Assembly: GCF_023336905.1 (NCBI RefSeq)
Contig: NZ_JAMBLS010000003.1
Span: forward strand, 1-64,000
Reading direction: 5' to 3'
Length of the DNA stretch: 64,000 nt
DNA from: Bacteroides sp. ET71
GTDB lineage: Bacteria; Bacteroidota; Bacteroidia; Bacteroidales; Bacteroidaceae
This document shows positions 43,940 to 56,729 of this stretch, piece by piece; position 1 is the stretch's first letter, and each line of letters begins with the position of its first letter. A program made the translations under genes and the position numbers. Under the pieces are notes generated by a model. The model was not told the origin of the DNA, ran no database searches, and saw nothing but the letters and a program-made list of their open reading frames with translations.

Positions 43940-46900
43940 TTACTCATCTTCCACCTTCTCCGCATCGGCCATGGCAAAGTCCAGTACAGTCTTCTTGTTG
44001 GCCAGCATACGGTCGTATTCTTCCTTCGAACCAACGATAAGCTTGTCGAACTCGCGCTGACCGGTACCGGCCGGAATCAGGTGACCGCAGATGACGTTCT
44101 CCTTCATGCCCTCCAGTTTGTCGACCTTGCCGTTGATGGCAGCCTCGTTCAAGACCTTCGTTGTCTCCTGGAACGATGCAGCCGACATGAAGCTCGACGT
44201 CTGCAAAGCAGCACGGGTAATACCCTGAAGAATCTGCGTAGAAGTAGCCGGCACAGCATCGCGCACTTCAACGGGTTTCAGGTCGCGGCGCTTCAGCATC
44301 GAATTTTCGTCACGCAACTTGCGCGCCGTCACAATCTGTCCCGGCTGCAATGTCTGCGAGTCGCCGGCGTCTACCACCACTTTCTTGCCCCAGATGCGGT
44401 CGTTCTCTTCCATGAACTCCAGCTTGTCCACCACCTGTTGTTCCAGGAAGCGGGTATCACCCGGCTCATTGATTTCAACCTTGCGCATCATCTGGCGGAC
44501 AATGATTTCAAAGTGCTTGTCGTTAATCTTCACACCTTGCAGGCGGTAAACGTCCTGCACCTCATTCACGATGTACTCCTGCACAGCCGTGGGTCCCTTG
44601 ATGGCCAAGATATCGGCCGGCGTAATGGCACCGTCGGACAAGGGCGTACCGGCACGCACATAGTCGTTCTCTTGTACCAGAATTTGCTTGGACAGAGGCA
44701 CGAGGTATTTCTTCACGTCACCCGTCTTCGACGTAACAATGATTTCGCGGTTACCGCGTTTCACCTTGCCCATCGTAATCTCACCGTCAATTTCCGAAAC
44801 CACAGCCGGGTTAGACGGATTACGTGCCTCGAACAACTCGGTTACACGAGGCAGACCACCCGTGATATCACCGGCCTTACCTACGGCACGCGGAATCTTC
44901 ACAATCACGTCACCAGCTTTCACCAGTTGCTTGTCTTCCACCACCACGTGACCGCCCACAGGCAGGTTGTAAGTGCGAATCAGCTCGCCATCTTCTGTCA
45001 CGATATGTGCCGTCGGCACCTTTGTCTTATCCTTCGACTCTATGATGATGATTTCACGCAGACCGGTAGACTCGTCCGACTCTACCTTATAAGTCACGTT
45101 CTCAATCACATCCTCGAACTCAATCTTACCGGCAGCTTCCGTAATGATAACCGCATTGAAGGGGTCCCAACGCGCAATCAGCTTGCCTTTCTCCACCACA
45201 TCGCCATCGTTGGCATACAACGTAGAACCATAAGGCACGTTGTGCGTAGACAACACGATGTCTGTGTTTATGTCGACAAAGCGCAATTCTGCCAGACGGC
45301 CGACAACGACCTTAGCAGCCTCGCCCATTTCGTCTACGACATCCACCGTACGGAGCTCTTCAAACTCCAAGCGGGCATTGTTCTTCGCCACGATGCTGGC
45401 GTTGGCAGCAATGTTGGCAGCCGTACCACCGGCATGGAACGTACGCAAAGTCAACTGCGTACCCGGCTCACCAATAGACTGGGCGGCAATAACGCCCACA
45501 GCCTCACCTTTCTGAACCATGCGGCTCGTAGCCAAATTGCGGCCATAACATTTGGCGCAGACACCCCTCTTCGACTCGCAAGTCAATACCGAACGGATTT
45601 CAACGCTTTCTATCGGAGAGTCTTCAATCTTCTGGGCTATTTCTTCCGTGATTTCCTCACCGCCGGCCACAATCAGCTCGCCCGTAGTCGGATGAACAAT
45701 ATCATGGACAGACACACGGCCCAGGATACGCTCGTAAAGTGTAGCAATAACCTCGTCATTGTTCTTCAAAGCCGTGCACACCAGTCCGCGCAACGTACCG
45801 CAGTCTTCTTCGTTCACAATCACATCGTGCGACACGTCTACCAGACGACGCGTCAGATATCCGGCATCAGCCGTCTTCAAGGCCGTATCGGCCAAACCCT
45901 TACGGGCACCATGCGTAGAGATGAAGTACTCCAGCACCGAAAGGCCTTCCTTAAAGTTCGAAAGAATCGGGTTCTCGATAATCTGACCGCCTTCGGCACC
46001 GGCTTTCTGCGGCTTGGCCATCAGACCACGCATACCGGACAACTGACGAATCTGCTCTTTAGAACCACGGGCACCGGAATCCAGCATCATGTACACAGAG
46101 TTGAAGCCTTGGTCATCTTCCGAAATTGTCTTCATCAAGATGTTTGAAAGTTCAGAGTTGACGTGCGTCCAGATGTCAATCACCTGGTTATAACGTTCGT
46201 TATTGGTGATGAAGCCCATGTTATAGTTATTGATAACCTGTTCTACCTCATCATAACCCTTCTGCACCAAAGCCTCTTTCTCTTCCGGAATGATAATATC
46301 GCCCAAGTTGAACGACAAGCCACCCTTGAAGGCCATGTAATAACCCAAATTCTTGATGCCATCCAGGAAGTCAGCCGCCTCGGACACGCCACACACCTTG
46401 ATGACGTGGCTGATGATATCACGCAGAGACTTCTTGGAAATAATGGTATTGATATAACCGGCTTTATCCGGAACGATTTCATTTACAATCACACGGCCTA
46501 CCGAGGTGTCGTGCATCATTTTCTTGACAATGTTGCCCTGTTCGTCCACATCATTCACCAGCACACTGACCGGCGCGTGGATGTCACATTTGCCTTCATT
46601 GTAAGCTATGAGGGCTTCTTCCGGGCCATAGAACGTCAGTCCCTCACCCTTAGCGCCCTTGCGCAACTTGGTAATATAGTACAAACCGAGCACCATATCC
46701 TGAGCAGGCACCGTAATAGGAGCACCGTTGGCCGGATTCAGAATGTTATGAGATTGCAGCATCAACATCTGCGCTTCCAAAATAGCCTCATTGCTCAAAG
46801 GCAAGTGTACCGCCATCTGGTCGCCGTCGAAGTCGGCGTTAAATGCCGTACATGCCAACGGGTGCAGCTGAATAGCTTTGCCTTCAATCATCTTCGGCTG

Positions 46901-48244
46901 GAAAGCCTGGATACCCAGACGGTGCAATGTCGGGGCACGGTTCAACAGTACAGGATGTCCCTTCATCACATGTTCCAGGATGTCCCAAATAACCGGTTCC
47001 TTGCGGTCCACAATCTTCTTGGCACTCTTCACCGTCTTGACAATGCCACGCTCGATAAGTTTGCGGATAATGAAAGGCTTATACAGTTCGGCAGCCATCA
47101 ACTTGGGGATACCACATTCACCCATGCGCAATTCAGGACCAACGACGATAACCGAACGGGCCGAATAGTCCACACGCTTACCCAACAGGTTCTGACGGAA
47201 GCGGCCTTGCTTACCTTTCAAACTGTCCGAAAGAGATTTCAACGGGCGATTGGCATCTGTCTTCACCGCACTCGATTTACGAGAATTGTCAAACAACGAG
47301 TCAACAGCCTCTTGCAACATACGCTTTTCATTGCGCAAGATGACTTCAGGCGCCTTGATTTCAATCAAACGCTTCAAACGGTTGTTACGGATAATGACAC
47401 GACGGTAGAGGTCGTTCAAGTCAGAAGTAGCAAAACGGCCACCATCCAACGGTACCAACGGACGCAGTTCGGGAGGAATAACCGGCACAATACGCACAAT
47501 CATCCATTCGGGTTTGTTGCGGCCACGCGAAGCACGGAACGACTCGACCACTTGCAAACGTTTCAAAGCCTCATTCTTACGCTGCTGCGAAGCATCGCTG
47601 CCCGCACGATGGCGCAATTCGTAAGACAATGCGTCCAAATCCAAGTTAGACAGCAAGTCGTAAATGGCCTCGGCACCCATTTTGGCAATAAACTTATTGG
47701 GGTCAGAGTCTTCCAGGAACTGATTATCCTTCGGGAGTTTGTCCAACAAGTCCAAATATTCGCTTTCTTCCAGCAAATCGTACTTAGCCACTTCATCACC
47801 CAACACACCGGGCTGAATGACCACATAACGCTCATAATAAATGATGGCATCCAGCTTTTTCGTCGGCAACCCCAACAAATAACCAATTTTATTGGGAAGC
47901 GAACGGAAATACCAGATATGTGCTACCGGCACCACCAGTTGAATGTGTCCCATGCGTTCACGGCGAACCTTCTTTTCTGTCACCTCCACACCGCAACGAT
48001 CGCAGACAATGCCTTTGTAACGGATACGCTTATACTTTCCGCAATGACACTCGTAATCTTTTACTGGGCCAAAAATACGTTCGCAGAACAAACCGTCACG
48101 TTCCGGCTTATACGTACGATAGTTGATAGTTTCAGGCTTTAAAACTTCACCGCTCGAATTTTCCAAGATTTCTTCCGGAGAAGCCAAACCAATGGATATC
48201 TTCGAGAAATTACTCTTTATCTTGTTATCTTTCCTAAAAGCCAT
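43940..48244 (-). CDS. rpoC: RNA polymerase subunit beta'
   Basis: The 1434-residue beta' subunit carries the catalytic [12 protein letters not shown] motif that holds the active-site magnesium. The first zinc-binding cluster ([20 protein letters not shown]) is near residue 65 and the second ([14 protein letters not shown]) lies late in the chain. The trigger-loop region includes MRGLMAKPQ and the later [20 protein letters not shown]. It is 53 bp downstream of rpoB. Confidence 0.99.
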   Translation of the reverse strand: MAFRKDNKIKSNFSKISIGLASPEEILENSSGEVLKPETINYRTYKPERDGLFCERIFGPVKDYECHCGKYKRIRYKGIVCDRCGVEVTEKKVRRERMGHIQLVVPVAHIWYFRSLPNKIGYLLGLPTKKLDAIIYYERYVVIQPGVLGDEVAKYDLLEESEYLDLLDKLPKDNQFLEDSDPNKFIAKMGAEAIYDLLSNLDLDALSYELRHRAGSDASQQRKNEALKRLQVVESFRASRGRNKPEWMIVRIVPVIPPELRPLVPLDGGRFATSDLNDLYRRVIIRNNRLKRLIEIKAPEVILRNEKRMLQEAVDSLFDNSRKSSAVKTDANRPLKSLSDSLKGKQGRFRQNLLGKRVDYSARSVIVVGPELRMGECGIPKLMAAELYKPFIIRKLIERGIVKTVKSAKKIVDRKEPVIWDILEHVMKGHPVLLNRAPTLHRLGIQAFQPKMIEGKAIQLHPLACTAFNADFDGDQMAVHLPLSNEAILEAQMLMLQSHNILNPANGAPITVPAQDMVLGLYYITKLRKGAKGEGLTFYGPEEALIAYNEGKCDIHAPVSVLVNDVDEQGNIVKKMMHDTSVGRVIVNEIVPDKAGYINTIISKKSLRDIISHVIKVCGVSEAADFLDGIKNLGYYMAFKGGLSFNLGDIIIPEEKEALVQKGYDEVEQVINNYNMGFITNNERYNQVIDIWTHVNSELSNILMKTISEDDQGFNSVYMMLDSGARGSKEQIRQLSGMRGLMAKPQKAGAEGGQIIENPILSNFKEGLSVLEYFISTHGARKGLADTALKTADAGYLTRRLVDVSHDVIVNEEDCGTLRGLVCTALKNNDEVIATLYERILGRVSVHDIVHPTTGELIVAGGEEITEEIAQKIEDSPIESVEIRSVLTCESKRGVCAKCYGRNLATSRMVQKGEAVGVIAAQSIGEPGTQLTLRTFHAGGTAANIAANASIVAKNNARLEFEELRTVDVVDEMGEAAKVVVGRLAELRFVDINTDIVLSTHNVPYGSTLYANDGDVVEKGKLIARWDPFNAVIITEAAGKIEFEDVIENVTYKVESDESTGLREIIIIESKDKTKVPTAHIVTEDGELIRTYNLPVGGHVVVEDKQLVKAGDVIVKIPRAVGKAGDITGGLPRVTELFEARNPSNPAVVSEIDGEITMGKVKRGNREIIVTSKTGDVKKYLVPLSKQILVQENDYVRAGTPLSDGAITPADILAIKGPTAVQEYIVNEVQDVYRLQGVKINDKHFEIIVRQMMRKVEINEPGDTRFLEQQVVDKLEFMEENDRIWGKKVVVDAGDSQTLQPGQIVTARKLRDENSMLKRRDLKPVEVRDAVPATSTQILQGITRAALQTSSFMSAASFQETTKVLNEAAINGKVDKLEGMKENVICGHLIPAGTGQREFDKLIVGSKEEYDRMLANKKTVLDFAMADAEKVEDE

Positions 48245-48297
48245 ATTATTTGTTTATTGAAAATTGACGATTGAATAAATGGTACATCTCCGTTTGC

Positions 48298-51200
48298 TTA
48301 CTCCAGATTGATACTCAAGCACAAGCCTTGCAACTCGTGCAACAGCACATTCAGAGATTCCGGAATACCCGGCGTAGGCATAGGCTCACCTTTAACAATG
48401 GCTTCATAAGCCTTAGAACGTCCGACCACATCATCTGATTTGATCGTCAGGATTTCCTGCAAGACATGGGCTGCGCCAAAAGCTTCCAATGCCCAAACTT
48501 CCATCTCACCAAAACGCTGACCGCCGAACTGGGCTTTACCACCTAACGGTTGTTGTGTAATCAAGGAATACGGACCAATGGAACGAGCATGCATCTTGTC
48601 TTCAACCATGTGCCCCAGCTTTAGCATATATATTACCCCGACTGTTGCCTGCTGCTCGAAAGCCTCCCCAGTGCCACCGTCATAAAGAGTAGTTTTGCCA
48701 AGGCGAGGCAGTCCGGCCTTATCAGTCCATTCATTCAAATCATCCAAAGAAGCACCATCAAAAATCGGTGTAGCAAATTTGACGCCCAATTTCTTTCCGG
48801 CACGTCCCAATACAGTCTCGAAGATCTGTCCGATATTCATACGAGAGGGCACACCCAGCGGATTCAATACAATATCGACCGGAGTACCGTCTGCCAAGAA
48901 TGGCATATCTTCCTGGCGGACAACACGAGAAACAATACCTTTATTTCCGTGACGACCAGCCATCTTATCACCTACGCCAATCTTACGTTTCTTTGCCACA
49001 TAAACCTTGGCCATCTGAATAATTCCCGCAGGCAATTCATCACCAATGGTAATAGCAAATTTTTTACGTTTCAAGTCAGCATCTTGCTCCTTATACTTCC
49101 GAATGAAATTCATAACTAAAGTACGAATCAAACCGTTAGTATGTTCATCCTTTGTCCAGCCACTCAATTGAATAGCCGTGAAATCCAAGTCACTGAAATC
49201 AGCCGCAGAGAATTTTGCTCCTTTAGAAATGACATCTGTGCCCATGTAATCTTTAACACCCTCAGACGTATAATTCTCTGTCAGCTTCAGCAACTTATTA
49301 ATCAGAATTTTTCGCAAGTCTGACACTTTATCATCAAACTCTTCATCAAGTTTCTGCAACAGAGCTTTGTCTGACATCTTCGAACTTCTCGTCTTAATAA
49401 CCCGCGAGAACAAGCGCTTGCCAATCACCACACCTTTCAACGATGGGGAAGCCTTCAAAGAAGCATCTTTCACATCACCGGCCTTATCACCAAAGATGGC
49501 TCGAAGTAGCTTTTCTTCGGGTGAAGGATCTGATTCACCTTTAGGTGTGATCTTACCAATCAATATATCACCCGGCTCAATGCGAGCACCTACACGAACT
49601 ATACCATTATCGTCCAAATCCTTGGTAGCTTCTTCACTGACATTAGGAATATCTGAGGTCAGTTCTTCCATACCACGTTTGGTCTCCCGTACTTCTAGAG
49701 AGAACTCTTCCACATGGACAGAGGTCAGCAAATCTTCGCGGACTACACGTTCGTTCAACACAATGGCATCCTCATAATTGTACCCCTTCCATGGCATGAA
49801 AGCAACCAATAGATTCCTACCCAAAGCCAGTTCACCATCTTGAGTAGCATAACCTTCTGTCAAAATCTGACCTTTAGTTACACGTTGCCCCTTATCACAA
49901 ATCGGACGCAAATCAATGGTCATATTCTGATTCGTACGACGCCATTTGGGAATCTTATATTCTTTCAGTGCCGGTTCAAAACTTACGAACTCTTCTTCTT
50001 CCGTACGGTCATACAATATGCGAATAGTAGTAGCATCCACAAAATCAATCACGCCATCACCTTCAGCAGCTATCTGCGTACGAGAATCACGAGCCAACTG
50101 GCGCTCAATGCCCGTACCCACAATAGGAGCCTCGCTTCTCAACAAAGGAACAGCCTGACGCATCATGTTCGATCCCATCAACGCGCGGTTAGCATCGTCA
50201 TGCTCCAAGAAGGGAATCAGCGAAGCGGCAATAGAGGCAATCTGCTGCGGCGAAACATCCATCAATTCTACCTCGCTCGGTGGTACTACGGGATAATCCG
50301 CATCCTGACGTGCCTTTACCCTGTCACGAATAAACGTGCCGTCATCATTCAACGGCGCATTTCCCTGAGCGATAATCTTGCCTTCTTCCTCTTCTGCCGT
50401 CAAATATACCAAACCGTTATCCGATAAATCAACCTTGCCATTCTCTACCTTGCGATACGGAGTTTCAATGAATCCTAAATCATTAATCTTTGCATATACA
50501 CAAAGCGAAGATATCAAACCGATGTTAGGACCTTCCGGGGTTTCAATAGGACACAAGCGACCATAATGCGTATAATGCACATCTCGGACCTCAAATCCTG
50601 CACGGTCACGTGACAAGCCACCAGGACCTAACGCAGACATACGACGTTTGTGAGTAATCTCAGCCAAAGGATTTGTTTGGTCCATGAACTGTGACAAAGC
50701 ATTGGTTCCAAAGAAAGAATTAATGACAGAAGAAATTGTTTTGGCATTAATTAAATCAATGGGAGTAAATACTTCATTATCACGAACATTCATACGCTCG
50801 CGGATGGTACGAGACATACGAGCCAGACCAATGGCAAATTGGTTAGACAATTGCTCACCTACGGTTCTTACACGACGGTTACTCAGATGGTCAATATCAT
50901 CGACCACTGCCTTCGAATTAATCAGTTCAATCAGATACTTTATAATTTCAATAATGTCCTCTTTTGTAAGAACACGCACATCCATGTCCGTCGTCAAATT
51001 CAATTTTTTGTTTATACGATAACGACCGACATCCCCCAAGTCATATCTTTTTTCAGAGAAGAACAAATTATTGATAACTTCACGTGCACTGGCATCATCG
51101 GCCGGATCCGCATTACGCAACTGCCGATAGATATACAATACAGCTTCCTTCTCCGAGTTACTCGGGTCTTTCTGCAATGTATTATAAATAATCGAATAAT

Positions 51201-52110
51201 CAGACTGATTCTGTTCCTCTTTATGAACTAAAATATTTTGAATACCCGATTCAAGAATAAGCTCAATATGCTCCGGCTCAATGACAGTTTCACGATCAAT
51301 GACTACCTCATTACGCTCGATAGAAACAACTTCACCGGTATCCTCATCCACAAAATCTTCAATCCACGTCTTCAAAACGCGAGCAGCCAATTTGCGTCCT
51401 ACAACTTTCTTAAGATTTGTCTTATTAACCTTAATTTCTTCAGCCAAATTAAAAATCTCAAGAATATCCTTATCGTTTTCGAAACCAATAGCCCTCAGCA
51501 AAGTTGTAACTGGCAACTTCTTTTTGCGGTCAATATACGCATACATCACATTGTTGATATCCGTAGCAAACTCTATCCACGAACCTTTAAACGGGATAAT
51601 ACGCGCAGAATACAATTTCGTCCCATTAGCGTGTACGCTTTGTCCGAAAAAGACACCAGGCGAACGGTGCAACTGAGACACAACAACTCGCTCAGCTCCA
51701 TTAATAACAAAAGTAGCCTTCTCCGTCATATAAGGGATAGGACCCAGAAATACATCCTGAATCACCGTATCAAAATCCTCATGATCAGGATCAGTACAAT
51801 ACAATTTCAATTTCGCCTTCAATGGAACGCTATAAGTAAGCCCCCGCTCTATACACTCATCAATGGTATAACGCGGCGGATCAATATAATAGTCCAAAAA
51901 TTCAAGTACGAAATTATTTCTTGTATCGGCAATGGGAAAGTTTTCAGCAAATACTTTATACAACCCCTCATTCTTACGCTTCTCAGGAGGAGTATCCAGT
52001 TGCAAAAAGTCTTTAAATGACTTCAACTGCACATCTAAGAAATCAGGATATGCAAGAGGATTCTTAGTTGAAGCGAAATTAACTCTCTGATTTACAATAT
52101 TTGAAGACAT
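48298..52110 (-). CDS. rpoB: RNA polymerase subunit beta
   Basis: The 1270-residue beta subunit has the rifampicin region [20 protein letters not shown] with the Asp, His and Ser positions linked to resistance in wild-type form, and the later [12 protein letters not shown] block. ATG 52110 ([14 protein letters not shown]) is the family start; a frame ATG at 52152 would lie at the edge of the rplL-rpoB hairpin and is unlikely. A possible attenuator lies 42 bp upstream. Confidence 0.98.
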   Translation of the reverse strand: MSSNIVNQRVNFASTKNPLAYPDFLDVQLKSFKDFLQLDTPPEKRKNEGLYKVFAENFPIADTRNNFVLEFLDYYIDPPRYTIDECIERGLTYSVPLKAKLKLYCTDPDHEDFDTVIQDVFLGPIPYMTEKATFVINGAERVVVSQLHRSPGVFFGQSVHANGTKLYSARIIPFKGSWIEFATDINNVMYAYIDRKKKLPVTTLLRAIGFENDKDILEIFNLAEEIKVNKTNLKKVVGRKLAARVLKTWIEDFVDEDTGEVVSIERNEVVIDRETVIEPEHIELILESGIQNILVHKEEQNQSDYSIIYNTLQKDPSNSEKEAVLYIYRQLRNADPADDASAREVINNLFFSEKRYDLGDVGRYRINKKLNLTTDMDVRVLTKEDIIEIIKYLIELINSKAVVDDIDHLSNRRVRTVGEQLSNQFAIGLARMSRTIRERMNVRDNEVFTPIDLINAKTISSVINSFFGTNALSQFMDQTNPLAEITHKRRMSALGPGGLSRDRAGFEVRDVHYTHYGRLCPIETPEGPNIGLISSLCVYAKINDLGFIETPYRKVENGKVDLSDNGLVYLTAEEEEGKIIAQGNAPLNDDGTFIRDRVKARQDADYPVVPPSEVELMDVSPQQIASIAASLIPFLEHDDANRALMGSNMMRQAVPLLRSEAPIVGTGIERQLARDSRTQIAAEGDGVIDFVDATTIRILYDRTEEEEFVSFEPALKEYKIPKWRRTNQNMTIDLRPICDKGQRVTKGQILTEGYATQDGELALGRNLLVAFMPWKGYNYEDAIVLNERVVREDLLTSVHVEEFSLEVRETKRGMEELTSDIPNVSEEATKDLDDNGIVRVGARIEPGDILIGKITPKGESDPSPEEKLLRAIFGDKAGDVKDASLKASPSLKGVVIGKRLFSRVIKTRSSKMSDKALLQKLDEEFDDKVSDLRKILINKLLKLTENYTSEGVKDYMGTDVISKGAKFSAADFSDLDFTAIQLSGWTKDEHTNGLIRTLVMNFIRKYKEQDADLKRKKFAITIGDELPAGIIQMAKVYVAKKRKIGVGDKMAGRHGNKGIVSRVVRQEDMPFLADGTPVDIVLNPLGVPSRMNIGQIFETVLGRAGKKLGVKFATPIFDGASLDDLNEWTDKAGLPRLGKTTLYDGGTGEAFEQQATVGVIYMLKLGHMVEDKMHARSIGPYSLITQQPLGGKAQFGGQRFGEMEVWALEAFGAAHVLQEILTIKSDDVVGRSKAYEAIVKGEPMPTPGIPESLNVLLHELQGLCLSINLE

Positions 52111-52151
52111 CTGGAGAATGGATTTGTGGAAGTGAAATTTAAATATATGCA

Positions 52152-52191
52152 CAAAAAGGTTAAGAACCCTTTCTACAAAGAGTTCTTAACC
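52152..52191 (-). terminator. Hairpin with T-run between rplL and rpoB, likely attenuator
   Basis: GGTTAAGAAC (52158-52167) and GTTCTTAACC (52182-52191) are perfect arms. Inner CTTT/AAAG pairs extend them past one mismatch. On the minus strand the stem is followed directly by TTTTT. It lies within the rpl-rpo transcript, so partial termination would lower rpoBC relative to rplJL. Confidence 0.75.
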
Positions 52192-52216
52192 GTATGACCT
52201 GAATTACAGGCAAATG

Positions 52217-52594
52217 TTATTTAAGTTCAACTTCAGCTCCAGCTTCTTCCAATGTTTTCTTCAACGATTCTGCTTCGTCTTTAGCCAAACCTTCTTTCAA
52301 TACACTAGGTGCACCATCTACCATGTCCTTAGCCTCTTTCAAGCCCAAACCACAAGCTTCCTTCACAGCCTTAACGACCTGAAGTTTAGCGGCACCCGCA
52401 CTCTTCAAAACTACATCAAAAGAAGTCTTCTCTTCTACAGCAGCAGCACCACCAGCAGCAGGGCCAGCAGCAACTGCAACAGCTGCAGCAGCAGGTTCAA
52501 TACCATATTCTTCCTTCAAAATCGTAGCAAGTTCATTAACTTCTTTTACTGTCAAGTTAACTAATTGTTCTGCAAAAGCTTTCAAATCTGCCAT
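52217..52594 (-). CDS. rplL: 50S ribosomal protein L7/L12
   Basis: L7/L12 forms the flexible stalk that recruits translation factors. The 125-residue protein has the N-terminal dimer region, an alanine-rich hinge (about 33-52) and the C-terminal domain with [20 protein letters not shown]. It follows rplJ. Confidence 0.98.
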   Translation of the reverse strand: MADLKAFAEQLVNLTVKEVNELATILKEEYGIEPAAAAVAVAAGPAAGGAAAVEEKTSFDVVLKSAGAAKLQVVKAVKEACGLGLKEAKDMVDGAPSVLKEGLAKDEAESLKKTLEEAGAEVELK

Positions 52595-52675
52595 TTTTGT
52601 TATGAATTTAATTGTTATAATACTAAATAATTTGATTGATAAGGATTCTCTAGAAATCCATTAATTATAGAGACA

Positions 52676-53197
52676 TTAAGCCTCTGTACGTTCACCAAGA
52701 GTTTTAAGAACTCCGTGAAGAGTGTTACCACCCGATTGTAGAGCAGAAATAACATTCTTAGCCGGAGATTGCAGCAAAGCAACAATTTCAGCAATAACTT
52801 CATTCTTACTCTTGATAGCTACGAGAGCCTCTAACTGATCAGCTCCTACATAGAAACCTTCTTCTGCGTAAGCAGCTTTCAACCCAGGAATACCATCTTT
52901 GGCTTTATCCTTGAGCAACTTTGCCGGCGCATTTGCGACATTGCAAAACATAATCGCCGTTGTACCCTTCAGACAGCCATACAAAGGAGAATAATCACCA
53001 TCCAAGTTCTCAAGAGCCTTGTGCAGCAACGTATTCTTTACTACCATCAATTTGATGTCAGCTTTATAACAAGCAGCACGCAATGCACTTGTAGAAGCAG
53101 CATTCATAGCCGTTGTATCCACCAAATAGAAATGACCGTATTCCTTTATCGTAGCGGCAATCTGTTCAATAATCCTACTTTTATCTTCCTTTCTCAT
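52676..53197 (-). CDS. rplJ: 50S ribosomal protein L10
   Basis: L10 is the base of the stalk and binds L7/L12 dimers through its C-terminal helix. The 173-residue protein has KADIKLMVVKNTLLHKALEN and a C-terminal helix. The gap to rplA is only 15 bp, so the long L10 leader known from other bacteria is not present. Confidence 0.97.
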   Translation of the reverse strand: MRKEDKSRIIEQIAATIKEYGHFYLVDTTAMNAASTSALRAACYKADIKLMVVKNTLLHKALENLDGDYSPLYGCLKGTTAIMFCNVANAPAKLLKDKAKDGIPGLKAAYAEEGFYVGADQLEALVAIKSKNEVIAEIVALLQSPAKNVISALQSGGNTLHGVLKTLGERTEA

Positions 53198-53212
53198 TAT
53201 TTGTCCGTTTTA

Positions 53213-53911
53213 TTAGATTTCTTCCACTGATTTCGGGTCAATCTTGATACCCGCACTCATTGTACTAGAAAGATAAATGCTCTTAATATAAGTACCTTTA
53301 GCCGCAGCCGGTTTCAACTTAATCAGCGTAGAGATGAATTCCTTAGCATTATCACGAATCTGATCTGCACTAAAAGAGACCTTACCGATTGAAGTATGCA
53401 CAATACCACTCTTGTCAACCTTAAAGTCTATTTTACCTTGCTTAACCTCTTTAACAGCCTTGGCAACATCCATTGTCACAGTACCGCTCTTCGGATTAGG
53501 CATCAATCCACGAGGGCCCAGAATACGCCCGAGGGCACCAATCTTACCCATGATGGAAGGCATCGTGATAATCACATCAACATCCGTCCATCCACCTTTG
53601 ATCTTTTCGATATACTCATCAAGACCAACATAGTCAGCGCCTGCATCCTTTGCAGCAGCTTCAGCATCCGGCGTACACAATACCAAGACACGCGTTACTT
53701 TGCCTGTTCCATGAGGAAGAGAAACAACACCTCTTACCATCTGATTAGCTTTACGCGGGTCAACTCCCAGACGTACGTCGATATCCAACGAAGCATCAAA
53801 TTTGGTATAAGTAATATCCTTTACCAATTGAGAAGCTTCCTTGAGAGAGTAGGCTTTCCCTGCTTCAATCTTTTCTGCAGCCAACTTTTGATTTTTTGTC
53901 AGTTTACCCAT
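53213..53911 (-). CDS. rplA: 50S ribosomal protein L1
   Basis: L1 forms the mobile stalk near the E site and can repress its own operon. The 232-residue protein has [20 protein letters not shown] and [20 protein letters not shown]. It follows rplK by 12 bp. Confidence 0.98.
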   Translation of the reverse strand: MGKLTKNQKLAAEKIEAGKAYSLKEASQLVKDITYTKFDASLDIDVRLGVDPRKANQMVRGVVSLPHGTGKVTRVLVLCTPDAEAAAKDAGADYVGLDEYIEKIKGGWTDVDVIITMPSIMGKIGALGRILGPRGLMPNPKSGTVTMDVAKAVKEVKQGKIDFKVDKSGIVHTSIGKVSFSADQIRDNAKEFISTLIKLKPAAAKGTYIKSIYLSSTMSAGIKIDPKSVEEI

Positions 53912-53923
53912 TCTAATTGAAGT

Positions 53924-54370
53924 TTATTGATTATTAACCGGGAACTCCCCTTTTACTGTGATACCCATGCTTCTTGCTGTACCTGCAACCATTTTCATAG
54001 CAGCCTCCACAGTAAAGCAGTTCAAATCGACCAACTTATCCTGAGCAATCGTACGAACCTGATCCCACGTAATCTCGGCGACCTTCTTACGATTAGGCTC
54101 TGCGGAACCACTTTTCACCTTTGCCAACTCCAATAGTTGAATAGCAACAGGAGGAGTTTTGATGACAAAATCGAAAGACTTATCCGCATAATAAGTAATG
54201 ATTACAGGAAGAACCTTCCCTGCTTTGTCTTGGGTTCTGGCATTGAATTGCTTGCAAAACTCCATGATATTAATACCCTTCGAACCCAAAGCAGGGCCTA
54301 CGGGAGGTGATGGATTTGCAGCGCCTCCTTTAATCTGTAACTTGATTAGTCCAGCAACTTCTTTAGCCAT
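53924..54370 (-). CDS. rplK: 50S ribosomal protein L11
   Basis: L11 forms the GTPase-associated centre with L10. The 148-residue protein has the N-terminal [20 protein letters not shown] loop and the C-terminal RNA-binding domain ending [14 protein letters not shown] small ATGCAG/CTGCAT hairpin (54408-54426) lies in the short gap after nusG. Confidence 0.98.
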   Translation of the reverse strand: MAKEVAGLIKLQIKGGAANPSPPVGPALGSKGINIMEFCKQFNARTQDKAGKVLPVIITYYADKSFDFVIKTPPVAIQLLELAKVKSGSAEPNRKKVAEITWDQVRTIAQDKLVDLNCFTVEAAMKMVAGTARSMGITVKGEFPVNNQ

Positions 54371-54425
54371 TTTTTAATTGATTTATAATTACACTAATGA
54401 CGAAACAATGCAGCGTAACTCTGCA

Positions 54426-54968
54426 TCATTCTTTTTCTACTTGCATAAAGCCTAATTCCAACGGAGTTTTCCGTCCGAATATCTTTACCATAACCTTCAA
54501 TTTCTTCTTCTCAGCATTCACTTCCTCAATGACGCCACTGAATCCGCTGAACGGGCCATAATTCACCTTTACAGCCTCGCCGACTACAAACGGGACACCA
54601 ATATCTTCACCAGCATCCTGCAATTCGTCAACAGTACCAAGAATCCGATTGACTTCTGATTGTCTCAAGGGCACAGGTTTGTCCAAACCGCCCAAAAAAC
54701 CTATCACATTAGGAGTATTTCTCAAATGATGAGGTACCTCACCTACTAAAGCAGCCTCCACCAAAACGTAACCAGGGAGATAACTCCTTTCCTTCACAAT
54801 TTTCTTACCATTGCGAACCTGATACACTTTTTCAGTAGGAATCAATACCTGAGACACATATTCACCAAGGTCACTATTCTTAATATCAGCATCAAGATAT
54901 TCTTTTACCTTAGCTTCTTTACCACTGATGGCACGCAAAACATACCATTTTTTTTCCACCTCAGACAT
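54426..54968 (-). CDS. nusG: Transcription termination/antitermination factor NusG
   Basis: NusG binds RNA polymerase and links it to Rho or the ribosome. The 180-residue protein has an NGN domain (KKWYVLRAISGKEAKVKEYL, about 6-25) and a C-terminal KOW domain (VNYGPFSGFSGVIEEV). ATG 54968 (MSEVEKKWYVL) fits the family; the longer frame runs back through secE. It is 11 bp after secE. Confidence 0.96.
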   Translation of the reverse strand: MSEVEKKWYVLRAISGKEAKVKEYLDADIKNSDLGEYVSQVLIPTEKVYQVRNGKKIVKERSYLPGYVLVEAALVGEVPHHLRNTPNVIGFLGGLDKPVPLRQSEVNRILGTVDELQDAGEDIGVPFVVGEAVKVNYGPFSGFSGVIEEVNAEKKKLKVMVKIFGRKTPLELGFMQVEKE

Positions 54969-54979
54969 CGCCACTACAT

Positions 54980-55168
54980 TTAATGAGGATACACAAACTC
55001 CATAACATGCTGGAAACAGAAGTCCATCACGAACACCACCAATGCAATCAGCAGGGAAGCATATAATACAGCTACTGCACTGCTGGTCAGTTCGGCATAA
55101 GTAGGCCACGACACTTTATGAACAAGTTCGTCGTAAGATTCCTTCAAATATGTTACAATCTTTTTCAT
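54980..55168 (-). CDS. secE: Preprotein translocase subunit SecE
   Basis: The 62-residue single-helix form of SecE has an amphipathic N-terminal part (YLKESYDELVHKVSWPTYAE) and one membrane helix (about 32-52). ATG 55168 (MKKIVTYLKES) is chosen; the frame reaching further upstream runs into the tRNA-Trp gene. Confidence 0.95.
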   Translation of the reverse strand: MKKIVTYLKESYDELVHKVSWPTYAELTSSAVAVLYASLLIALVVFVMDFCFQHVMEFVYPH

Positions 55169-55182
55169 TGCAATAATATTAG

Positions 55183-55255
55183 CACGGGAGGAGAGGCTCG
55201 AACTCCCGACACCCGGTTTTGGAGACCGGTGCTCTACCAACTGAGCTACTCCCGT
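55183..55255 (-). tRNA. tRNA-Trp (anticodon CCA)
   Basis: A 73-nt cloverleaf with acceptor arms ACGGGAG/CTCCCGT, D arm AGCTCAGTTGGTAGAGC, anticodon loop CTCCAAA and T arm around GTTCGAGCC. The anticodon is CCA. CCA is not encoded at the 3' end. The gene lies between tuf and secE. Confidence 0.95.
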
Positions 55256-55305
55256 CTGAACAAATCAGTTCCCGAAATGAATCGGGAACTGACTGCCATT
55301 ATAGA

Positions 55306-56499
55306 TTAGTCAAGAATTTCTGTGATCTGACCCGAACCTACTGTACGGCCACCTTCACGGATAGCGAAACGCAAACCTACGTTCAAGGCTACCGGATAGA
55401 TCAGAGTAACCGTGATTTCAACATTATCACCCGGCATTACCATTTCAACGCCTTCCGGCAGAGTGATTTCACCGGTGCAGTCCATCGTACGCAGATAGAA
55501 CTGAGGACGATATTTATTGTGGAACGGAGTGTGACGGCCACCTTCTTCTTTCTTCAAAACGTAGATAGAAGCTTTAAATTTGGAGTGAGGCTTAATCTGA
55601 CCGGGCTTGCAGAGAACCATACCACGCTTAATCTCATTCTTATCGATACCACGCAGCAACAGACCTACGTTATCACCAGCTTCACCTTCATCCAACAGCT
55701 TGCGGAACATCTCGACACCTGTTACAACAGACTTCTTATCTTCGCCCAAGCCCAGGATCTCAACTTCATCACCTACCTTAACAACACCAGTCTCAATACG
55801 ACCCGTTGCTACAGTACCACGACCTGTAATAGAGAACACGTCTTCAACCGGCATCAAGAAAGGCTTATCGATATCACGCGGAGGCAGAGGAATCCAGCTA
55901 TCAACAGCATCCATCAACTCCATAATCTTATCCTCCCATTTCTTCACACCATTCAATGCACCCAGAGCAGAACCCTGAATGAAAGGAGTGTTATCGCCGT
56001 CAAAATCATAAGCAGACAGCAGTTCACGCATTTCCATCTCAACGAGCTCCAGCATTTCGGGGTCGTCTACCATGTCACACTTATTCATGAACACTACCAG
56101 TCTCGGAACGTTTACCTGACGAGCCAACAGAATGTGCTCACGAGTCTGAGGCATAGGACCATCCGTAGCAGCAACCACGATGATAGCACCATCCATCTGA
56201 GCAGCACCCGTTACCATGTTCTTTACATAGTCAGCGTGTCCCGGGCAGTCAACGTGTGCATAGTGACGGTTAGCAGTCTCATATTCTACGTGAGAAGTAT
56301 TAATAGTGATACCACGTTCCTTTTCTTCCGGAGCGTTGTCAATCTGATCGAAAGATTTAACTTCATCAGCTTTCGTAAAACCTCTTTCTGCCAATACTTT
56401 CGTGATAGCAGCAGTCAACGTTGTCTTACCGTGGTCTACGTGACCAATTGTACCAATATTTACATGGGGTTTGGTACGTTCGAATTTCTCTTTAGCCAT
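55306..56499 (-). CDS. tuf: Elongation factor Tu
   Basis: EF-Tu brings aminoacyl-tRNA to the ribosome. The 397-residue protein has G1 GHVDHGKTT (about 18-26), [12 protein letters not shown] and the C-terminal beta domains. It lies between tRNA-Thr and tRNA-Trp, and is the only tuf gene in the window. Confidence 0.99.
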   Translation of the reverse strand: MAKEKFERTKPHVNIGTIGHVDHGKTTLTAAITKVLAERGFTKADEVKSFDQIDNAPEEKERGITINTSHVEYETANRHYAHVDCPGHADYVKNMVTGAAQMDGAIIVVAATDGPMPQTREHILLARQVNVPRLVVFMNKCDMVDDPEMLELVEMEMRELLSAYDFDGDNTPFIQGSALGALNGVKKWEDKIMELMDAVDSWIPLPPRDIDKPFLMPVEDVFSITGRGTVATGRIETGVVKVGDEVEILGLGEDKKSVVTGVEMFRKLLDEGEAGDNVGLLLRGIDKNEIKRGMVLCKPGQIKPHSKFKASIYVLKKEEGGRHTPFHNKYRPQFYLRTMDCTGEITLPEGVEMVMPGDNVEITVTLIYPVALNVGLRFAIREGGRTVGSGQITEILD

Positions 56500-56546
56500 A
56501 GCTTTACTTGTTATTTATTTGATTAATAATCAGCTTCGTCACCAAG

Positions 56547-56618
<72 letters not shown>

Positions 56619-56632
56619 AAAGAAATCGTTTG

Positions 56633-56715
56633 TGGGCAAAGATGGATTCGAACCACCGAAGGTATAAACCAGCAGATTTACAGTCTGCCCCATTTGGCCA
56701 CTCTGGTATTTGCCC
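56633..56715 (-). tRNA. tRNA-Tyr (anticodon GTA)
   Basis: An 83-nt tRNA with acceptor GGGCAAA/TTTGCCC, anticodon GTA in ACTGTAAAT and a long variable arm, as bacterial tRNA-Tyr has. T arm around GGTTCGAATCC. Confidence 0.95.
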
Positions 56716-56729
56716 ATTTGTCTCTTTTG

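Noticed and set aside
36368-52110. Antibiotic-resistance changes in rpoB, rpsL or rplV
   Set aside because: The main resistance positions readable by eye in the rifampicin region and in S12 are wild type, and the L22 loop has no visible deletion.
52111-52152. Fourteen extra N-terminal residues for RpoB
   Set aside because: The extra residues would be coded next to the attenuator hairpin, and the RpoB family starts at [10 protein letters not shown].
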